Part shown: in pieces, positions 39,555 to 50,699 of the stretch | Position numbering within the stretch: the stretch's first letter is position 1 | How the letters are laid out: the number at the start of each line of letters is the position of its first letter | Origin: Isoetes taiwanensis | Taxonomy: Eukaryota; Streptophyta; Lycopodiopsida; Isoetales; Isoetaceae | Assembly: GCA_021234155.1 (NCBI GenBank) | Contig: JAJEKV010000092.1 | Location: 3,546,561 to 3,610,560, forward strand | Reading direction: 5' to 3' | DNA: 64,000 nt | Notes under the pieces: generated by a model | What the model was told of the DNA's origin: nothing | Seen by the model: only the letters and a program-made list of their open reading frames with translations | Databases searched by the model: none | Program-made: the position numbers and the translations under genes

Positions 39555-42189
39555 GAAACAGAAAATATTCTGTGGAGTTTATCTTCTATGAACTTTGCAT
39601 GGTGTGCTTCAACAGTCTTCCCAATTTGATTTTTGCCAAAGTGACTTTATTATATAGGTATTCAAATATAGAAGAAGAAGAAAGGAACACAATCTTCACA
39701 ACCATATTGTGACGAGCCTGCCTGTCATTGATGTAGCTTCAATACCTATATACGTTACTGATCAAGGAAAGATACTAACATCTTCTATAATGCAAAACTT
39801 ACCTCGAAACCATCTTCCCATGAGGAATACAACGTTCCATAACGTTTATACTTTGAATCCATTAGCTATGATGCTCTTGATAAAATACAATGCAACAACT
39901 TGAAAACTTACAGTTACGCACTCAGACTAGCTGTACTTCATGCTATAGTCACATTCAGAAACCCCCAAGCTTCACATGGCTCTCCTTGTACCAATGTGGA
40001 GCCGTCTCAATCTCAATAATCCTTGATGTCAGATGACCACTTATTCCTATTTCAAGATCCACATGCGAACTTGATCTTTGAAATCCTTGATCTTGGGGGG
40101 GTCGTTGACGCTCTACATCGTGCTAGACTACTTCTCAGCATTAGCCCCATCTCCATGAGCTAAGAAAGATACTTTATCCCAAACCTTAGAATTTTACCAT
40201 AGTTAGACAATTATCAAACAATGCATATTCTTACTATTATGATTATTACGCTTTCACTCTTCATGCTCCGATCTCCTCACGCTAAGCTCGAATGCAACCA
40301 ATTCCATCTATGAGGACTTAGCTTCATACTAGGACATGCAAATAAATTGAGAAAGGCAGCAAATACAAGACCAACAAAATAAAGCACAAAACCAAAATGA
40401 CAAAAATATAACATGAACACAAAATGGCGTTGGAGAGCTCGGTCATAGGCCGAGATCCAATCTAATTCCGCCTTTTTTAAAGTTTCCATGCTGAATCGGT
40501 GCTCTTCATGTAATATTCAGCCATTCTTGACTTAAAATCAGCCTTCTGGGGATGTTTCCAATCATTGATTTTCTTCTCTAGCCTTATGAGTCTCCAACAA
40601 ATTCATAATCTATCATATTTGCATGCAAAAATCATGTAATGAGACTAATCATGGCAGCTCATAGCACACCTCAATTGATCAAAAGCAAAACCCCACCTGA
40701 TAATTTCTTTCCACATAGACCTCTGGACCCCTTGTAATTGATTGCGCCTCCAAAGATCGTCTTCTAGCTCCAAGAAGCAAACTACAGAAGAATAGGCATA
40801 GTGCAGTCAATTCTGACTCAGCATCACTATTTCTATCATAACTTTTGCATACGGATGAGTTTTGGCTTGATCAGAGCCATTCCGGAAAGCTTACTTAAAG
40901 ACCTTTCCAACAAAAGAAAAATCATCTGAAAAGGATCTCGGGTCGCCGAGATATATTGCTTCAAATTTTGGGCTCCAAAACTGCCCAGAATTGCTCCCTA
41001 CCTTCATGCTCTGCAACAATCCTCTCTCCAAAGAGATAAAACCCTAATCTCATGCTGCATATATGCCATGAATATGTATATACATACATAAATAGGTATA
41101 TTGACCCATTAGGTGGCCAGGACCGTTACACATATTGTATTTGATGTAAAGCAACACAAACTCTACAGGCATATTGTAGTTGCTTCGGTCATTTGTATCA
41201 TGAGTTCCTATTTCTGTTACATCATTATCAGAAACACTTTTATCCCATCACTTTTATTTTGTTTTCTTGTGAGAATTGCCATCTGCAGATCCTTTTTCTT
41301 TTGTTTCAATGTGAGAAATCATATCACCCCATCCTTTGCCTTGTGATTCATTCTTAGGAATGTTGTGTTCCTGGATTTTAACATTGGTTTTTAACAGCAT
41401 GTGACTGGTAGGATGGCATCTATTTTCCAGATCCCATATGTATTGTATGTAACTTTCTTTGGTGCTGCCTTTTTTTTTATGAAGTAGTTAAGGAACAATT
41501 CATTGTTCATCTACCTTTGTGTAGTCCACAACTGCAATGGTGTTGTTGTCGCTGACACTTGCATGCTGCTGGCCTCTGTATTTTTTGCTTTAAGGGTGTA
41601 GATGTTAAAGTGTACAGCTATAATTTTGGAATACTCTTTTTTGTTGAAGGTAAGAATATGGCAGTATATAGTTCTTGATGAGACTCAAGTAGTGAATAGT
41701 GCATCCGTGAAAGAAGGATGCCTATAATATTGTTGCAGGAGCGTTAAGAAATGGTCGCCTGTTGCTTTCTTCTATGCTTAAACAGTCATTGTTGACTGCA
41801 AAAAAGATCAATCTATTTATAATATTTTTTCAAAATACAAAAGATGAACATTTCCCATAGAAGAGGAGCACATGTCTGTTCTTAAGGAACTAGCTAGAGA
41901 CGATCCTATATAACCTTTAAATACTATAACTTATCATAAGCACACTTAGAATTCTCTGTGGTCTCATAACAGTAAGTTTTAGCTTTCATTGACAGAACCA
42001 TCATTTAAGATGATCCATTGGCTGCAGCTGCTACCTTAGATTCATTATTTCATTGTGATACAAAATTTGATGTTGATGGTACAGCTGTTGCGTGTGCTGG
42101 CATCCTTCCTTGTGCTAGGTACTGCACAATCATCCAATATCAGTTTACATATAATTTGTAGGCAGCATGTAAGTACAACAGAATTAGAA
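39555..42189. other. Unassigned intergenic DNA
   Basis: Open frames do not exceed 77 codons and none is recognised. No transposon ends, RNA genes or strong inverted repeats were seen. It is AT-rich with short T runs. Confidence 0.5.
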
Positions 42190-42700
42190 AAAGACACAAG
42201 GTATAAATTTACAAAAGGCACAAGGTATAAGAAAACCACAAATTTACAGAAACGCACAAGGCCATCATTCACATTAAAGAAGCCACAAGGCCATTACAAT
42301 TAAAGGCACTAAGGCCTGGATTAAACAAAAGGCACAAGGCCTGGATTAAACTGAAGGCACAAGGTATAATAAAAAGGTATTACAAAAGTGCTAACAAAAC
42401 CAATTGATTAAAACAGAAAACAAAACCAGAAATTTTCAGAAAGGCACAAGACCATTATATATTAAAGTAGGCACTAAGGCCTGTATTACAGAAGGGTCGG
42501 CACAGGCATTACATTTCAAAGGCACTAAGGCCTGTTTTACAGAAGGGTCGGCATAAACCTATTACAAAGAAAGGCACTAAGGCCTTATAGCATCTGTTTT
42601 TCAAAAAATTACAAATGCACAAGGCCATTACAAAGAAAGGCACTAAGGCCTATAGCATCTGTGGATCAAAAAATTACAAAGGCACAAAAGGCCTATTTCT
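42190..42700 (-). repeat. Array of about 14 degenerate GGCACTAAGGCC motifs
   Basis: Reading the plus strand, the words GGCACAAGGTAT, GGCACTAAGGCC, GGCACAAGGCC and close variants recur about 14 times in 500 bp at irregular spacings of 20-60 bp. Two motifs are followed by the same ACAGAAGGGTCGGCA block, and two by TATAGCATCTGT. The motif is nearly self-complementary at its ends (GGC...GCC). The array starts about 40 bp beyond the stop codon of the acidic-protein gene and would lie in its 3' untranslated region on the minus strand. Confidence 0.85.
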
Positions 42701-42740
42701 CAAGAACTTGATCAAAAGAAAGAAAAAGCAAAGCCTATCT

Positions 42741-43289
42741 TCATGAGCTGCAGGGTCTTGAGGCCTCATCTGTAAGAAAAATTCACAAAGTTAGAGAGCT
42801 CTATCGAAAAGAAAGCAAAAAATGAAAAGCATGCTACTTACTTTCCAGCCAATTTTGAAATTCAAAAAAAATCTCTTCTTCTTCTGGGTCCGGGTCTTCT
42901 TCTTCGCTGGTTCCCAAAGATTCGCTCCAGACCTCATCTTCTGAATCATACTGCTGCATGTCGGAAGAATCCACGTCAGAGGAATCCACTTCTGAAGAAT
43001 CCACCTCAGAAGAAAGCTCAGAAAAAGAGTAATCACTGCTGCTGGAATCATCAGAAGGCTCAGGACTTTCAACAGAATTGGTTTCGGAAATTTCATGAAG
43101 GTCTTCTTTGGGCTCCTGCACAGGAATTAGCCAAGAACCTATGCCATAACTGGCGAAGAGCTCTGGCAAAGGTAAGGAAATTAATTCCTGGTGTTTCGAA
43201 GGGCGAGGGGCAGGGGAAGGAGAGCGGGAGCGGGAGCGCTTCGGCATTCTGTTTGGCAGAATTGGCCGATGCTTCTCCTTCACGACCAT
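42741..43289 (-). CDS. Small acidic, Ser/Arg-rich protein of unknown function
   Basis: A first exon (42842-43289) ends at CTGGAAA followed by a consensus GTAAGT donor. A TTACAG acceptor at 42770 opens a short second exon (42741-42769) encoding EASRPCSS and a stop. The 72-bp intron is small but plausible. The protein is 158 aa from the first Met or 144 aa from the Met at 43247. It starts with a basic KRSRSRSPSP stretch, then LPELFASYGIGSWL, then an acidic Ser/Asp/Glu tract with three EVDSS/DVDSS repeats, and ends in IFFEFQNWLE. A TTTTATATGG sequence lies a few bases upstream of the first Met, which favours the inner Met if it is a TATA box. No family recognised; a nuclear or RNA-related role is only a guess from composition. 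Confidence 0.5.
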
Positions 43290-43296
43290 ATAAAAG

Positions 43297-45862
43297 TTGG
43301 CGTGAAATTAATTTCGTACCCTACGATTTTAGGATTTTCGTACCATTAGTATCTTAATCGTAATGATTTAGTAGGATACGAAGTGAAATGTAATTATTCG
43401 AAATGACCATAATTTTATTCTCTAAAAACATTAAAAAAAAATATCTATCCTCAAATGGCCATTCTTTTTTGGACACCAATCATGTTATGTTGACTTGGCA
43501 CTTGTTTAGTAATTGTAATTATAATTAGTTAGTGTAAATTGCTTGTTGACTTCAAAATTGTTGACCTAAGCTTCACCAAATTGTTGACTTACGCTTCACC
43601 AAAATTGTTGACTTATGCTTTACCAAATGCTTGGGGGTGATCTGACCACTACATCAGCTGAGACTCGAATGCCCATCCCTGATCCGACATTGTTCAAAGT
43701 TATCTGCAAAAAAAGCATGGATTAGCTTGCAGATGTTAAAAGTGCATGTTTCCTAATTCTCTAATCCATAAACGAGTTCACTTTCTATTCTTTAATTTGA
43801 GAATTTTCTTTGCAAATAACCTTGGAGCAATTGAGCAAGAACAGTAGAGGAAAGGAAGAAGTCGAACACAAATCAGACGTACATGCATGAAATCATGCAT
43901 CCCATTGGTATTCATAGCATCAGGAAATTCTATAAGCTGTCTATCATAAATGCGAAGAGCTACTTTAGCTTGAATTTAAGCGATGATTTGAAGCAGAATG
44001 GATATCGTAATTGTATCCGATCTTCCTTTTAATTTGAGCAGACAATTCTTAATTCCTCAATTTAATTGTATATGTCTCAAAATATTAGTGGTGTACAATT
44101 TGTCAATGGTCATTGTAAGATTAATTGGGCAAGGTTGCACTCAATAGACACTTATATGCACCTTATGAACCTGGCATGCAATGTCTAGGATGTAATGTTA
44201 TTTATCCTTATTCCATTAACATATTTGACTTCAAATAAAGCTAGAGCTCTATAAGTAGCATTTATAAAATTCAAAGATCATTTTCTCACATTTTGTTTGC
44301 TATGATAGGGAGATCATGGTGTATGTCAAAAGATGCCTCAAAAAAAGTTGGGACAACATCTTAGGTTATGTAGCTGTTATCTCATATATCAAAAATGGGA
44401 TTAAATCCACAAATTTAAGCTCCTTGAGTTTGGGTGACCTAGGCCCCTTAAATCGTAAAGAAACATAGAAGGAAAAGCAAGATAAGATTAAAAGAAATGG
44501 CTAGGGGGAACGATAATACTTCTTATGTCTAAATAGTGAACTTGTTTTATAGACCTAAGCATTGTTGTCTTGCAAACCTTATCTTAGAAGGCTATCATCA
44601 TAAACAGAGACGTAATCATGTTTGTCTTGAAAACTTTACCCTAAAAGATTATGACCATAAATGTGGGGAAGATTATGGATTGAACAGGAAGAAACCACGA
44701 GTAGTTGCACACGTATGATTGATTATTTCTACCTAATTCTGATTAGCATACAAAAAAATGATAGCAAGATTGCTACTATGGGCATATCCTGCGTTCACAT
44801 ATGCCTATGGGTCATTATTTAATTTACCACTACATCAGTATGATAGTTTCATAATTTTATTTTGTTTTAGTAATTTGGCCTAGATATCTTCACTGTTTTA
44901 TTAAATTCCCAGAAATTTTCTCCGAGAGTGATAAAACGCACTGTTTTGAGACCAAAAGGCAACAATGAATATCTTGTGATAATCAAAGGTTGTCATATAG
45001 CTTCTCTTCCTGAGAGTCGCCGCATGAGTAAAACACTAAAAACGACATCCTACATTTTTCATATGAACCCTATGGACCGGGAAATCCATGTCGAGGAGCT
45101 TGTTGCCTTGCGATGCGTTCTCTGTCGTCGACTCTGTCAAATAGACATGTCTGTGAAGATGCGGAATTCTCTAATGTAAGTTCCCTATTATTCCCTTACG
45201 ATTTTGTCAACATAAACGCGAAAAGTTCCTTAGAAGTTACATAAGGAATCTGATGAAACCTTCTCATAATTAGTTTTATATTGCATCTTGGCTCTAAATG
45301 AAATATCCTCTGACTCTAATAAGTAGGTTTGTTCTTAGGCCTCCGATGTGAAATGTAGGTTTAATAGATGAGAAATTGAAGCACATCTTAATTACATCCA
45401 TTTGAGACATCTAAGAGGTAAAACGGAGACATAAATCCGTCTATATAGTTTGTGCCATCAAGAAATATTCTGCTTTTGCATTGTCGATAGATAATCTCAA
45501 ATCTATCTTCTAAATCTTTTAAAGCAATCGTAAGGCATTATGGAATGTGAAAGTATACAACGCAAAATCTCGGGTTTTAATTCACCATATACCATCTTAG
45601 CTCTTCAAATTCGTGTGTGATCTATTATTTGAAAGGATGCTATTTAATAGGAAAAGGAAGTTGAAGTCCAATTCAAGAACTAACTACAAAGAAGTCTTGA
45701 AGAATTGAATAATTAAGAAATTAATTATGTTATTCGAATTTTTTCTTCCTCATGTTGCCTCTCTTTCTTGTCCATGACCTTTGTTTGTTACTCAATCGAT
45801 GATCCTTTTGTCCATCATAACCTATTCCTGCACCACTTGGAAATTTCTTTTTTTTTTGTTTT
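43297..45862. other. Single-copy intergenic DNA, no recognised gene
   Basis: Frames at 44536-44718 and 44928-45179 (60 and 83 codons, plus strand) are open but match nothing I know. An imperfect inverted repeat (TTCGTACCCTAC near 43311, GTAGGATACGAA near 43370) could mark a tiny MITE remnant. Confidence 0.5.
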
Positions 45863-45940
45863 CCGCGTAAGCGAAACCTTCAGTCTCGCTTAGGCGAAAC
45901 TTTTTTCGAATAAGCGAAACTCAAAGTTTCATTTACGCGG
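45863..45940. repeat. Hairpin built from CGTAAGCGAAAC-like words
   Basis: CCGCGTAAGCGAAAC at the left pairs with GTTTCATTTACGCGG at the right with two mismatches. The words CGCTTAGGCGAAAC and TAAGCGAAAC recur inside, and TTTCGCGTATGAGAAACG follows near 45990. It may be a foldback remnant; no function seen. Confidence 0.65.
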
Positions 45941-46328
45941 GGGAAAAAAGGAAGAGAAATGTTTCGTTTTTTTATTTTTTTTTAGTTTCGCGTATGAGAA
46001 ACGACGATTTAAACAATGTGTTTATTTGACTGAGTCAGATTTCAAATATCTCCATAGAAGAAGCCAACTTGGGATATGGATTCAAACGTCTATTCTCTAA
46101 AATGAAGGCAATACACAAAAGAGACCAGAATTTTTAATCTATGCAAGATGAATTCGTAAATTTTAAGGTATTAATTATCCCATGTGACGCCTGATATGTT
46201 TGTTGCAAGGTGTACTAATGTGGTGAATCATATGGTGACATGTCATACATGTGGTAAATCATGTCGTGACATGTGATGCATGTGGTGAATTATATGGTGA
46301 ATGATATCACCATTTAAACCCTAAGAAT

Positions 46329-47516
46329 TTGGCATTTCTTCACACTTTTGCAAATCTCCTAAGCTCTGCATCATTGTCCTCTGATTCAGCCTCCTTCCTT
46401 CATGAAAACTGCCCAATGGACCCTATCTGCCATAAAGTTGCCATGTGGGACAACCTTTCTGCTGATCCGGATCATCGTGGACACTACCATAATATTGATC
46501 CTGCTACACAAATGTCGATTCCTTAAGGGGTTTCTCATCCTCATGCTGAAATCCGCTCTGATGCAACATTGGATGAGATACTGAAGCAGAGAGTGCCGCT
46601 TCTACAGCACCAGAAAATGAACCTCTACAATGGTATTTTAGTAAACTTACCTATTGTTCATTCCTTAAAGATTTGTTGATATGTTTCCTTCTAATCTGGA
46701 CCTACTGGATTCTAATACTTTATTCTCTGATGATCCTAGGATACCTTGACTTTTTAAGGGGAGAGGGCAAAACGAAGCTTCTCAAACATTCTCCCTTTCG
46801 GGATCCAATAATTGATGGTGTGTTTCAGAACAATATGGCATCTCGAGAGGAATAGTAACTGATGCGTGTTGGTAAGCTAGCACAAAAGAAGGATAGTGAA
46901 GAGTTATGGGCAGCAATCTTCTGCAGAGAAGTTATCCAGGTTCACTGCTTATGGTGGTTCTTGTGGAACTATCACTTCAGCCTAACAGAAAAGCAGCTCT
47001 CTAGATACAGATCGATGTACTACAATCATAGACAGATTGCAGATCTATATGGCTCACTTATTATTCTGTTGGGAGATGGGTAAAAGCATGTTAGGGTGTA
47101 CCACTTTTGGAACCTGCAAAAGTACATACACTAGGTACTTCAGAACTGGGTACTTTCTCATTTTTATTTTCATTAAAACTAGTACAAAAGTCCAAAATAA
47201 AAGTCAAAGACGCATTAATATTCAAAGTTAAGATAAAGATAATGCTACTGGAGATCAAAATATATATAAAAGTTCTAGAATGTACCTTTTATTGAGATTT
47301 TACACAGGTACCCAGTACCCAGTTCTGGGTACCTTTTTAGGTACTTTTTTGGTCACTAAATAATACTTTTTAAGGGACACCCTAACATGCTTTTACCCAG
47401 ATGATGATTATTTCCGTCTACTCTACCTCGGCAACTGGCCTGCTAATGGCTATATCTTTGGGACTGCTGAGCCCTTCAATACCTACTTCAATTCCATCTT
47501 TTTCCATGATCCATAA
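46329..47516 (+). pseudogene. Unidentified coding-like segment interrupted by a MITE
   Basis: Plus-strand frames run from 46329 to 46522 and then, after frame changes, from about 46740 to 47077. The frame continues beyond the MITE at 47403-47516 and ends with HDP and a stop. The part from 46740 matches the 3' ORF of LINE-D at 58340-58812: both have a YL-FL-GEG start, a CREV-Q core, YHFSLTE-QLSRYR, DLYG and a KFGT/IFGT ending. Taking out the MITE and one AGAT keeps the frame (ILLGDDDYF). There are stops upstream, so the segment is broken. The family is not recognised; it could be a decayed host gene or the 3' part of a LINE family with an extra ORF. Confidence 0.55.
47078..47398. mobile_element. 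321-bp MITE with 22-bp terminal inverted repeats
   Basis: The ends GGGTAAAAGCATGTTAGGGT (plus GT) and their exact reverse complement bound a 321-bp element with no coding capacity. AGAT stands on both sides (47074-47077 and 47399-47402) and is the best candidate target duplication, though GAT is also possible. A second, inner inverted repeat involves GGTACTTCAGAACTGGGTAC-like words. The superfamily is not clear from the ends; the target duplication is too short for hAT or Mutator. Confidence 0.88.
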
Positions 47517-48325
47517 GCTTATACTATGGCATTTTGAAGATAGTGATGCTATGCTATGTATTTCCTATAGCGATCTCTCACTATAATTTTCTCACCATGA
47601 CACAGTCTTCTCAACCATGTGTGATGCTTTGTACTTGAATCTTTATAATTAATGATAAAACCAACTCTTACTCTGAAAAAGAAATTCTTTTTTAATAAGA
47701 AGCTAAAGATGTTGTGATGTTCCACATATTTATACAGTGTATGTATAAATACACGGACATGTCACGGGCTGAGGATATGCCATCATGGGGGTATCTAACC
47801 TACGGAATTAACCATAAACGATTAATTTAGCTATGCTAAATTAATAAGGGTTTAATTAAAGGTTAATTACCTAAGTAAGTTAATTAAGTTAATTAATTCA
47901 TTAGTTAGGACACACCTAGCCAAACTCGATTGCCCAAAATGAGGGTGCTAATGTGAAGCAGCAAATTAGATCCCTATCCCAATTTTCCCCAAGTCCAACC
48001 AAGGAACAGGAGCAGTTGACCGCCAAGTCTATTCAAGCATCGAGATTCCGTGCCACCAAAATCCTTTTTAAATTTAGAGTAAGATCAGTTAGTTATAGAC
48101 CTAAAATGTTGTGTGCACTGAAGAAATTTTCTCAAATATATCACCTCCTTATTGTGCACATTGGGCATTATTTCAAATCATCACAACAAACCTAAAGGCC
48201 AGGTAATACTGTTTCTAACTAGTTTCATAGACTTGTTAGTATGGGAAACTCGAACATTTCTTAGAGAATGGACTGGATAAATACATAAGAATTGGACGAA
48301 CATGTCTATTTGTTTACATTCATAG
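47517..48325. other. Intergenic, no recognised gene
   Basis: An 80-codon plus-strand frame (47953-48195) is basic and not recognised. TTAATTAA-type words are repeated around 47820-47905. Confidence 0.4.
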
Positions 48326-48722
48326 TACCAGCTGCAGGGAGAAGTGCTTCTATTAAATCATCTAAGATTTGCAGAGCATTTATTATTCATAAGTTAAATG
48401 AATCGGTTGGAAATGTTGCGGACCCAAAGTTAGTAACATTGGTGTCGTCCGTAGGTGAGGTTTGACAGTCAAACATTGTGACATTTGATTTGTTTTGCAC
48501 AAGAACATGTATCGAAAAGGCACGGGAATTCTTATACTCGACAGACATTCTTTGTAGACCAACCTTGCATAAGAAGAAAGCATTCTTGATCGTATGCGAC
48601 GTCTTGAAACGAGATATTATTCTCAAGATTCCATAGCTGAAGACGAGCAAGTAATTCACACAAGCGGTCTTGGCGGAAATAACTTCATTCACAGCTATGA
48701 TCACCCGACTTTGCCTTGCAAC
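48326..48722 (+). pseudogene. Helitron helicase fragment, plus strand
   Basis: Plus-strand pieces in shifting frames read AAGRSASIKSSKICRAFIIH, then VTFDLF, then FLYSTDILCRPTLH, then RYYSQDSI and HSYDHPTLP. Each has a counterpart, in the same order, in the minus-strand RepHel pseudogene at 52624-53443. This is therefore the middle of a PIF1-type Helitron helicase, lying in the opposite orientation about 4 kb away. Stops and frameshifts show that it is dead. Minus-strand frames over the same bases are shadows. Confidence 0.8.
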
Positions 48723-50690
48723 TCTATGCGAACTTTATGCCCTGCAAACATAAGGTAGAAAACATTCATAAAGCAAAAAACTAAGATCCCATATCATCAA
48801 ATTATTCCATACAAAAAGGCAACTATCATAATGTGTTTAAATGTTTAAAATGTTTAAATGATTTGTTAAAGAACTAAATATCATTCAAAACCCCCCTTTG
48901 TGCTGGCATCCTAATAGTTGTGTATGCATATAGCATACCCAATAGACCCATTGCTCACTATGATAATAACCAGATATCCATTATAAAAACTGAGAATATA
49001 TGCCAAGTAGTTAATGAAATGTAAAGAATATGTGGAGATTTGAAGCTGTGAAATCACATAGAGGCACGAGATCGCTATATTTTTCTATCCTATATTAGAT
49101 CAAATCCCTGGCTAGAACTTGTATCCATACAATATCTTTATTGCAGCATATACTCAGTGTGAGTTCAATCTAAGGGAATACACCATCATAACTAGCATCT
49201 TTTTTAGAGTTTCCCACAGTTTAGAGTTTCCCACAGTTTCCCACAGAATACGCTTGAAATTGTATGCAACATATTTAACAGCTCTTACCACCAAACCACA
49301 GTATTACAATGGCCACGAAAAAGCAAAATAAAAACAAACTCTTCACAAGTAATTCAGATGGAATTTTGAAGTTTGCTCTATCTTCTGAAGTTAGACATTC
49401 CTCTAATAACATTTCTTTTATCACCAGCAATTTCTCCCTTTTCACTTTGTTACTACAATCAAATGTTTCTGAATCTTGAATCACCTTGTCATCATACACT
49501 GCATTTATTGCACCATGATCTTTCTCACTATTGTTTCCAGAGAACTTATTCATTCCTGAATGTCAATCAGTCAGTTTCTGTTCAAATTCCCTTGTTTTTT
49601 TCTGATAACAATGACATTGTAACTACTTTCTATTTTGTAACTTATTCAAGTGTTCCATGTCCTCATCTTTCGACTGCAAAGCCTCAGCAGTCTTCTGTGC
49701 CACCGTAGAACTCGAAAATTGTTTCTGGGCTTGAGCATTTCCGTCTTCAATATGGTCCATGTACCGAGGTTCATATTCAACGTGTAAACTCCAAAGCATC
49801 GCTATAATAGACGCCACCTTTGCCTTCAGCAATATATTCTCCACCTCCAACTTACTGACCCCAGCTATGTCATTCGTAATCCTGCCTTCATATGAACCTT
49901 CTCTGTCCTCTCTTCACTATTCAAGCATACCAGTAATCTCGCACAGGTCGTCCAAAACTAACCTATAACTTACCAGTCTTTTTCTCAAACACGTTATCAT
50001 ACACATCACTTCGTTGACAAATACCACCACTAAATTTACCAGTTGTCATGCCATCAATAGATTTATCACTTGTTAAACATCATTTCAGTAACAAATATTA
50101 GCAATAAGTTTCACGCGTAAGTTTAATCATGGATACAGACTGGAATATTATCATCCAAATCACTTCATATAAGTACCTCTCGCTATTACTAATTAACCAA
50201 AATCTACTGTGTACCATGGAAGCACCTTCATAAAGAAAACACATAGGGTTTGAGAACAAAATCCCAAACACAAAGACAACTTCACAACAAAAAGTCAAAG
50301 TTTCTAATAGATGACATAATATCAATTTCAAATTAACTACTTAGTTAGATCGACCACAGCAGAGTTGCAGCTCCTTTATGCAAACGATAACTATACGTTG
50401 TCCACTGGACATTCCAAGCTGAACTGATTAAACTCTCCTCCCAATCTCATTTTAGACCTCTTTATTCCGTCTATGACAACCTCAGATTCAGCTTCCCAAT
50501 CTATAGATGTGACTTCACGAACCACAACTATGTGACTCTTGAATCCATTGTATTCTGTCTGAACTACGCTTAGTCGGAATATTTTGTCTAATCCAAAGGT
50601 GCTCCATAAAGAGAGAATAATATTCTTGTTGATTATTCTCCTGCAATCGATAACCTGTTAATTTCTATCACAAAATCATCAGCAGAATCT
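48723..50690. other. Low-information DNA, possibly the 3' part of the Helitron
   Basis: Two minus-strand frames (49275-49553, Lys/Glu-rich, and 49623-49850) could be exons of a captured gene but are not recognised. A GTTTCCCACA word is repeated three times near 49205-49240. I could not place a Helitron 3' end (hairpin plus CTRR). Confidence 0.4.
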
Positions 50691-50699
50691 CACCCCAAT

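Larger units (their letters stand above)
24423..43194 (+). repeat. Second (cleaner) copy of the 18.7 kb duplication
   Basis: This copy aligns with 1-18686 at a near-constant offset of about 24.42 kb. It carries longer open frames: a 332-aa LINE-A frame, a 225-aa reverse-transcriptase frame and an intact three-exon FLOE-like gene, so it is the better representation of the locus. The shared sequence ends at 43194, after which this copy continues into the N-terminal coding part of the acidic-protein gene while the first copy jumps to unrelated sequence. This makes the right flank here the likely ancestral one and the join at 18686/18687 the novel junction. Confidence 0.93.

Noticed and set aside
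42834-43289. Endogenous pararetrovirus ORF, because of the acidic Ser/Glu-rich protein and the repeats next to it
   Set aside because: No reverse transcriptase, movement-protein or primer-binding sequence nearby; composition alone is not evidence.
48387-48704. 105-codon minus-strand frame
   Set aside because: Antisense of the plus-strand Helitron helicase fragment.
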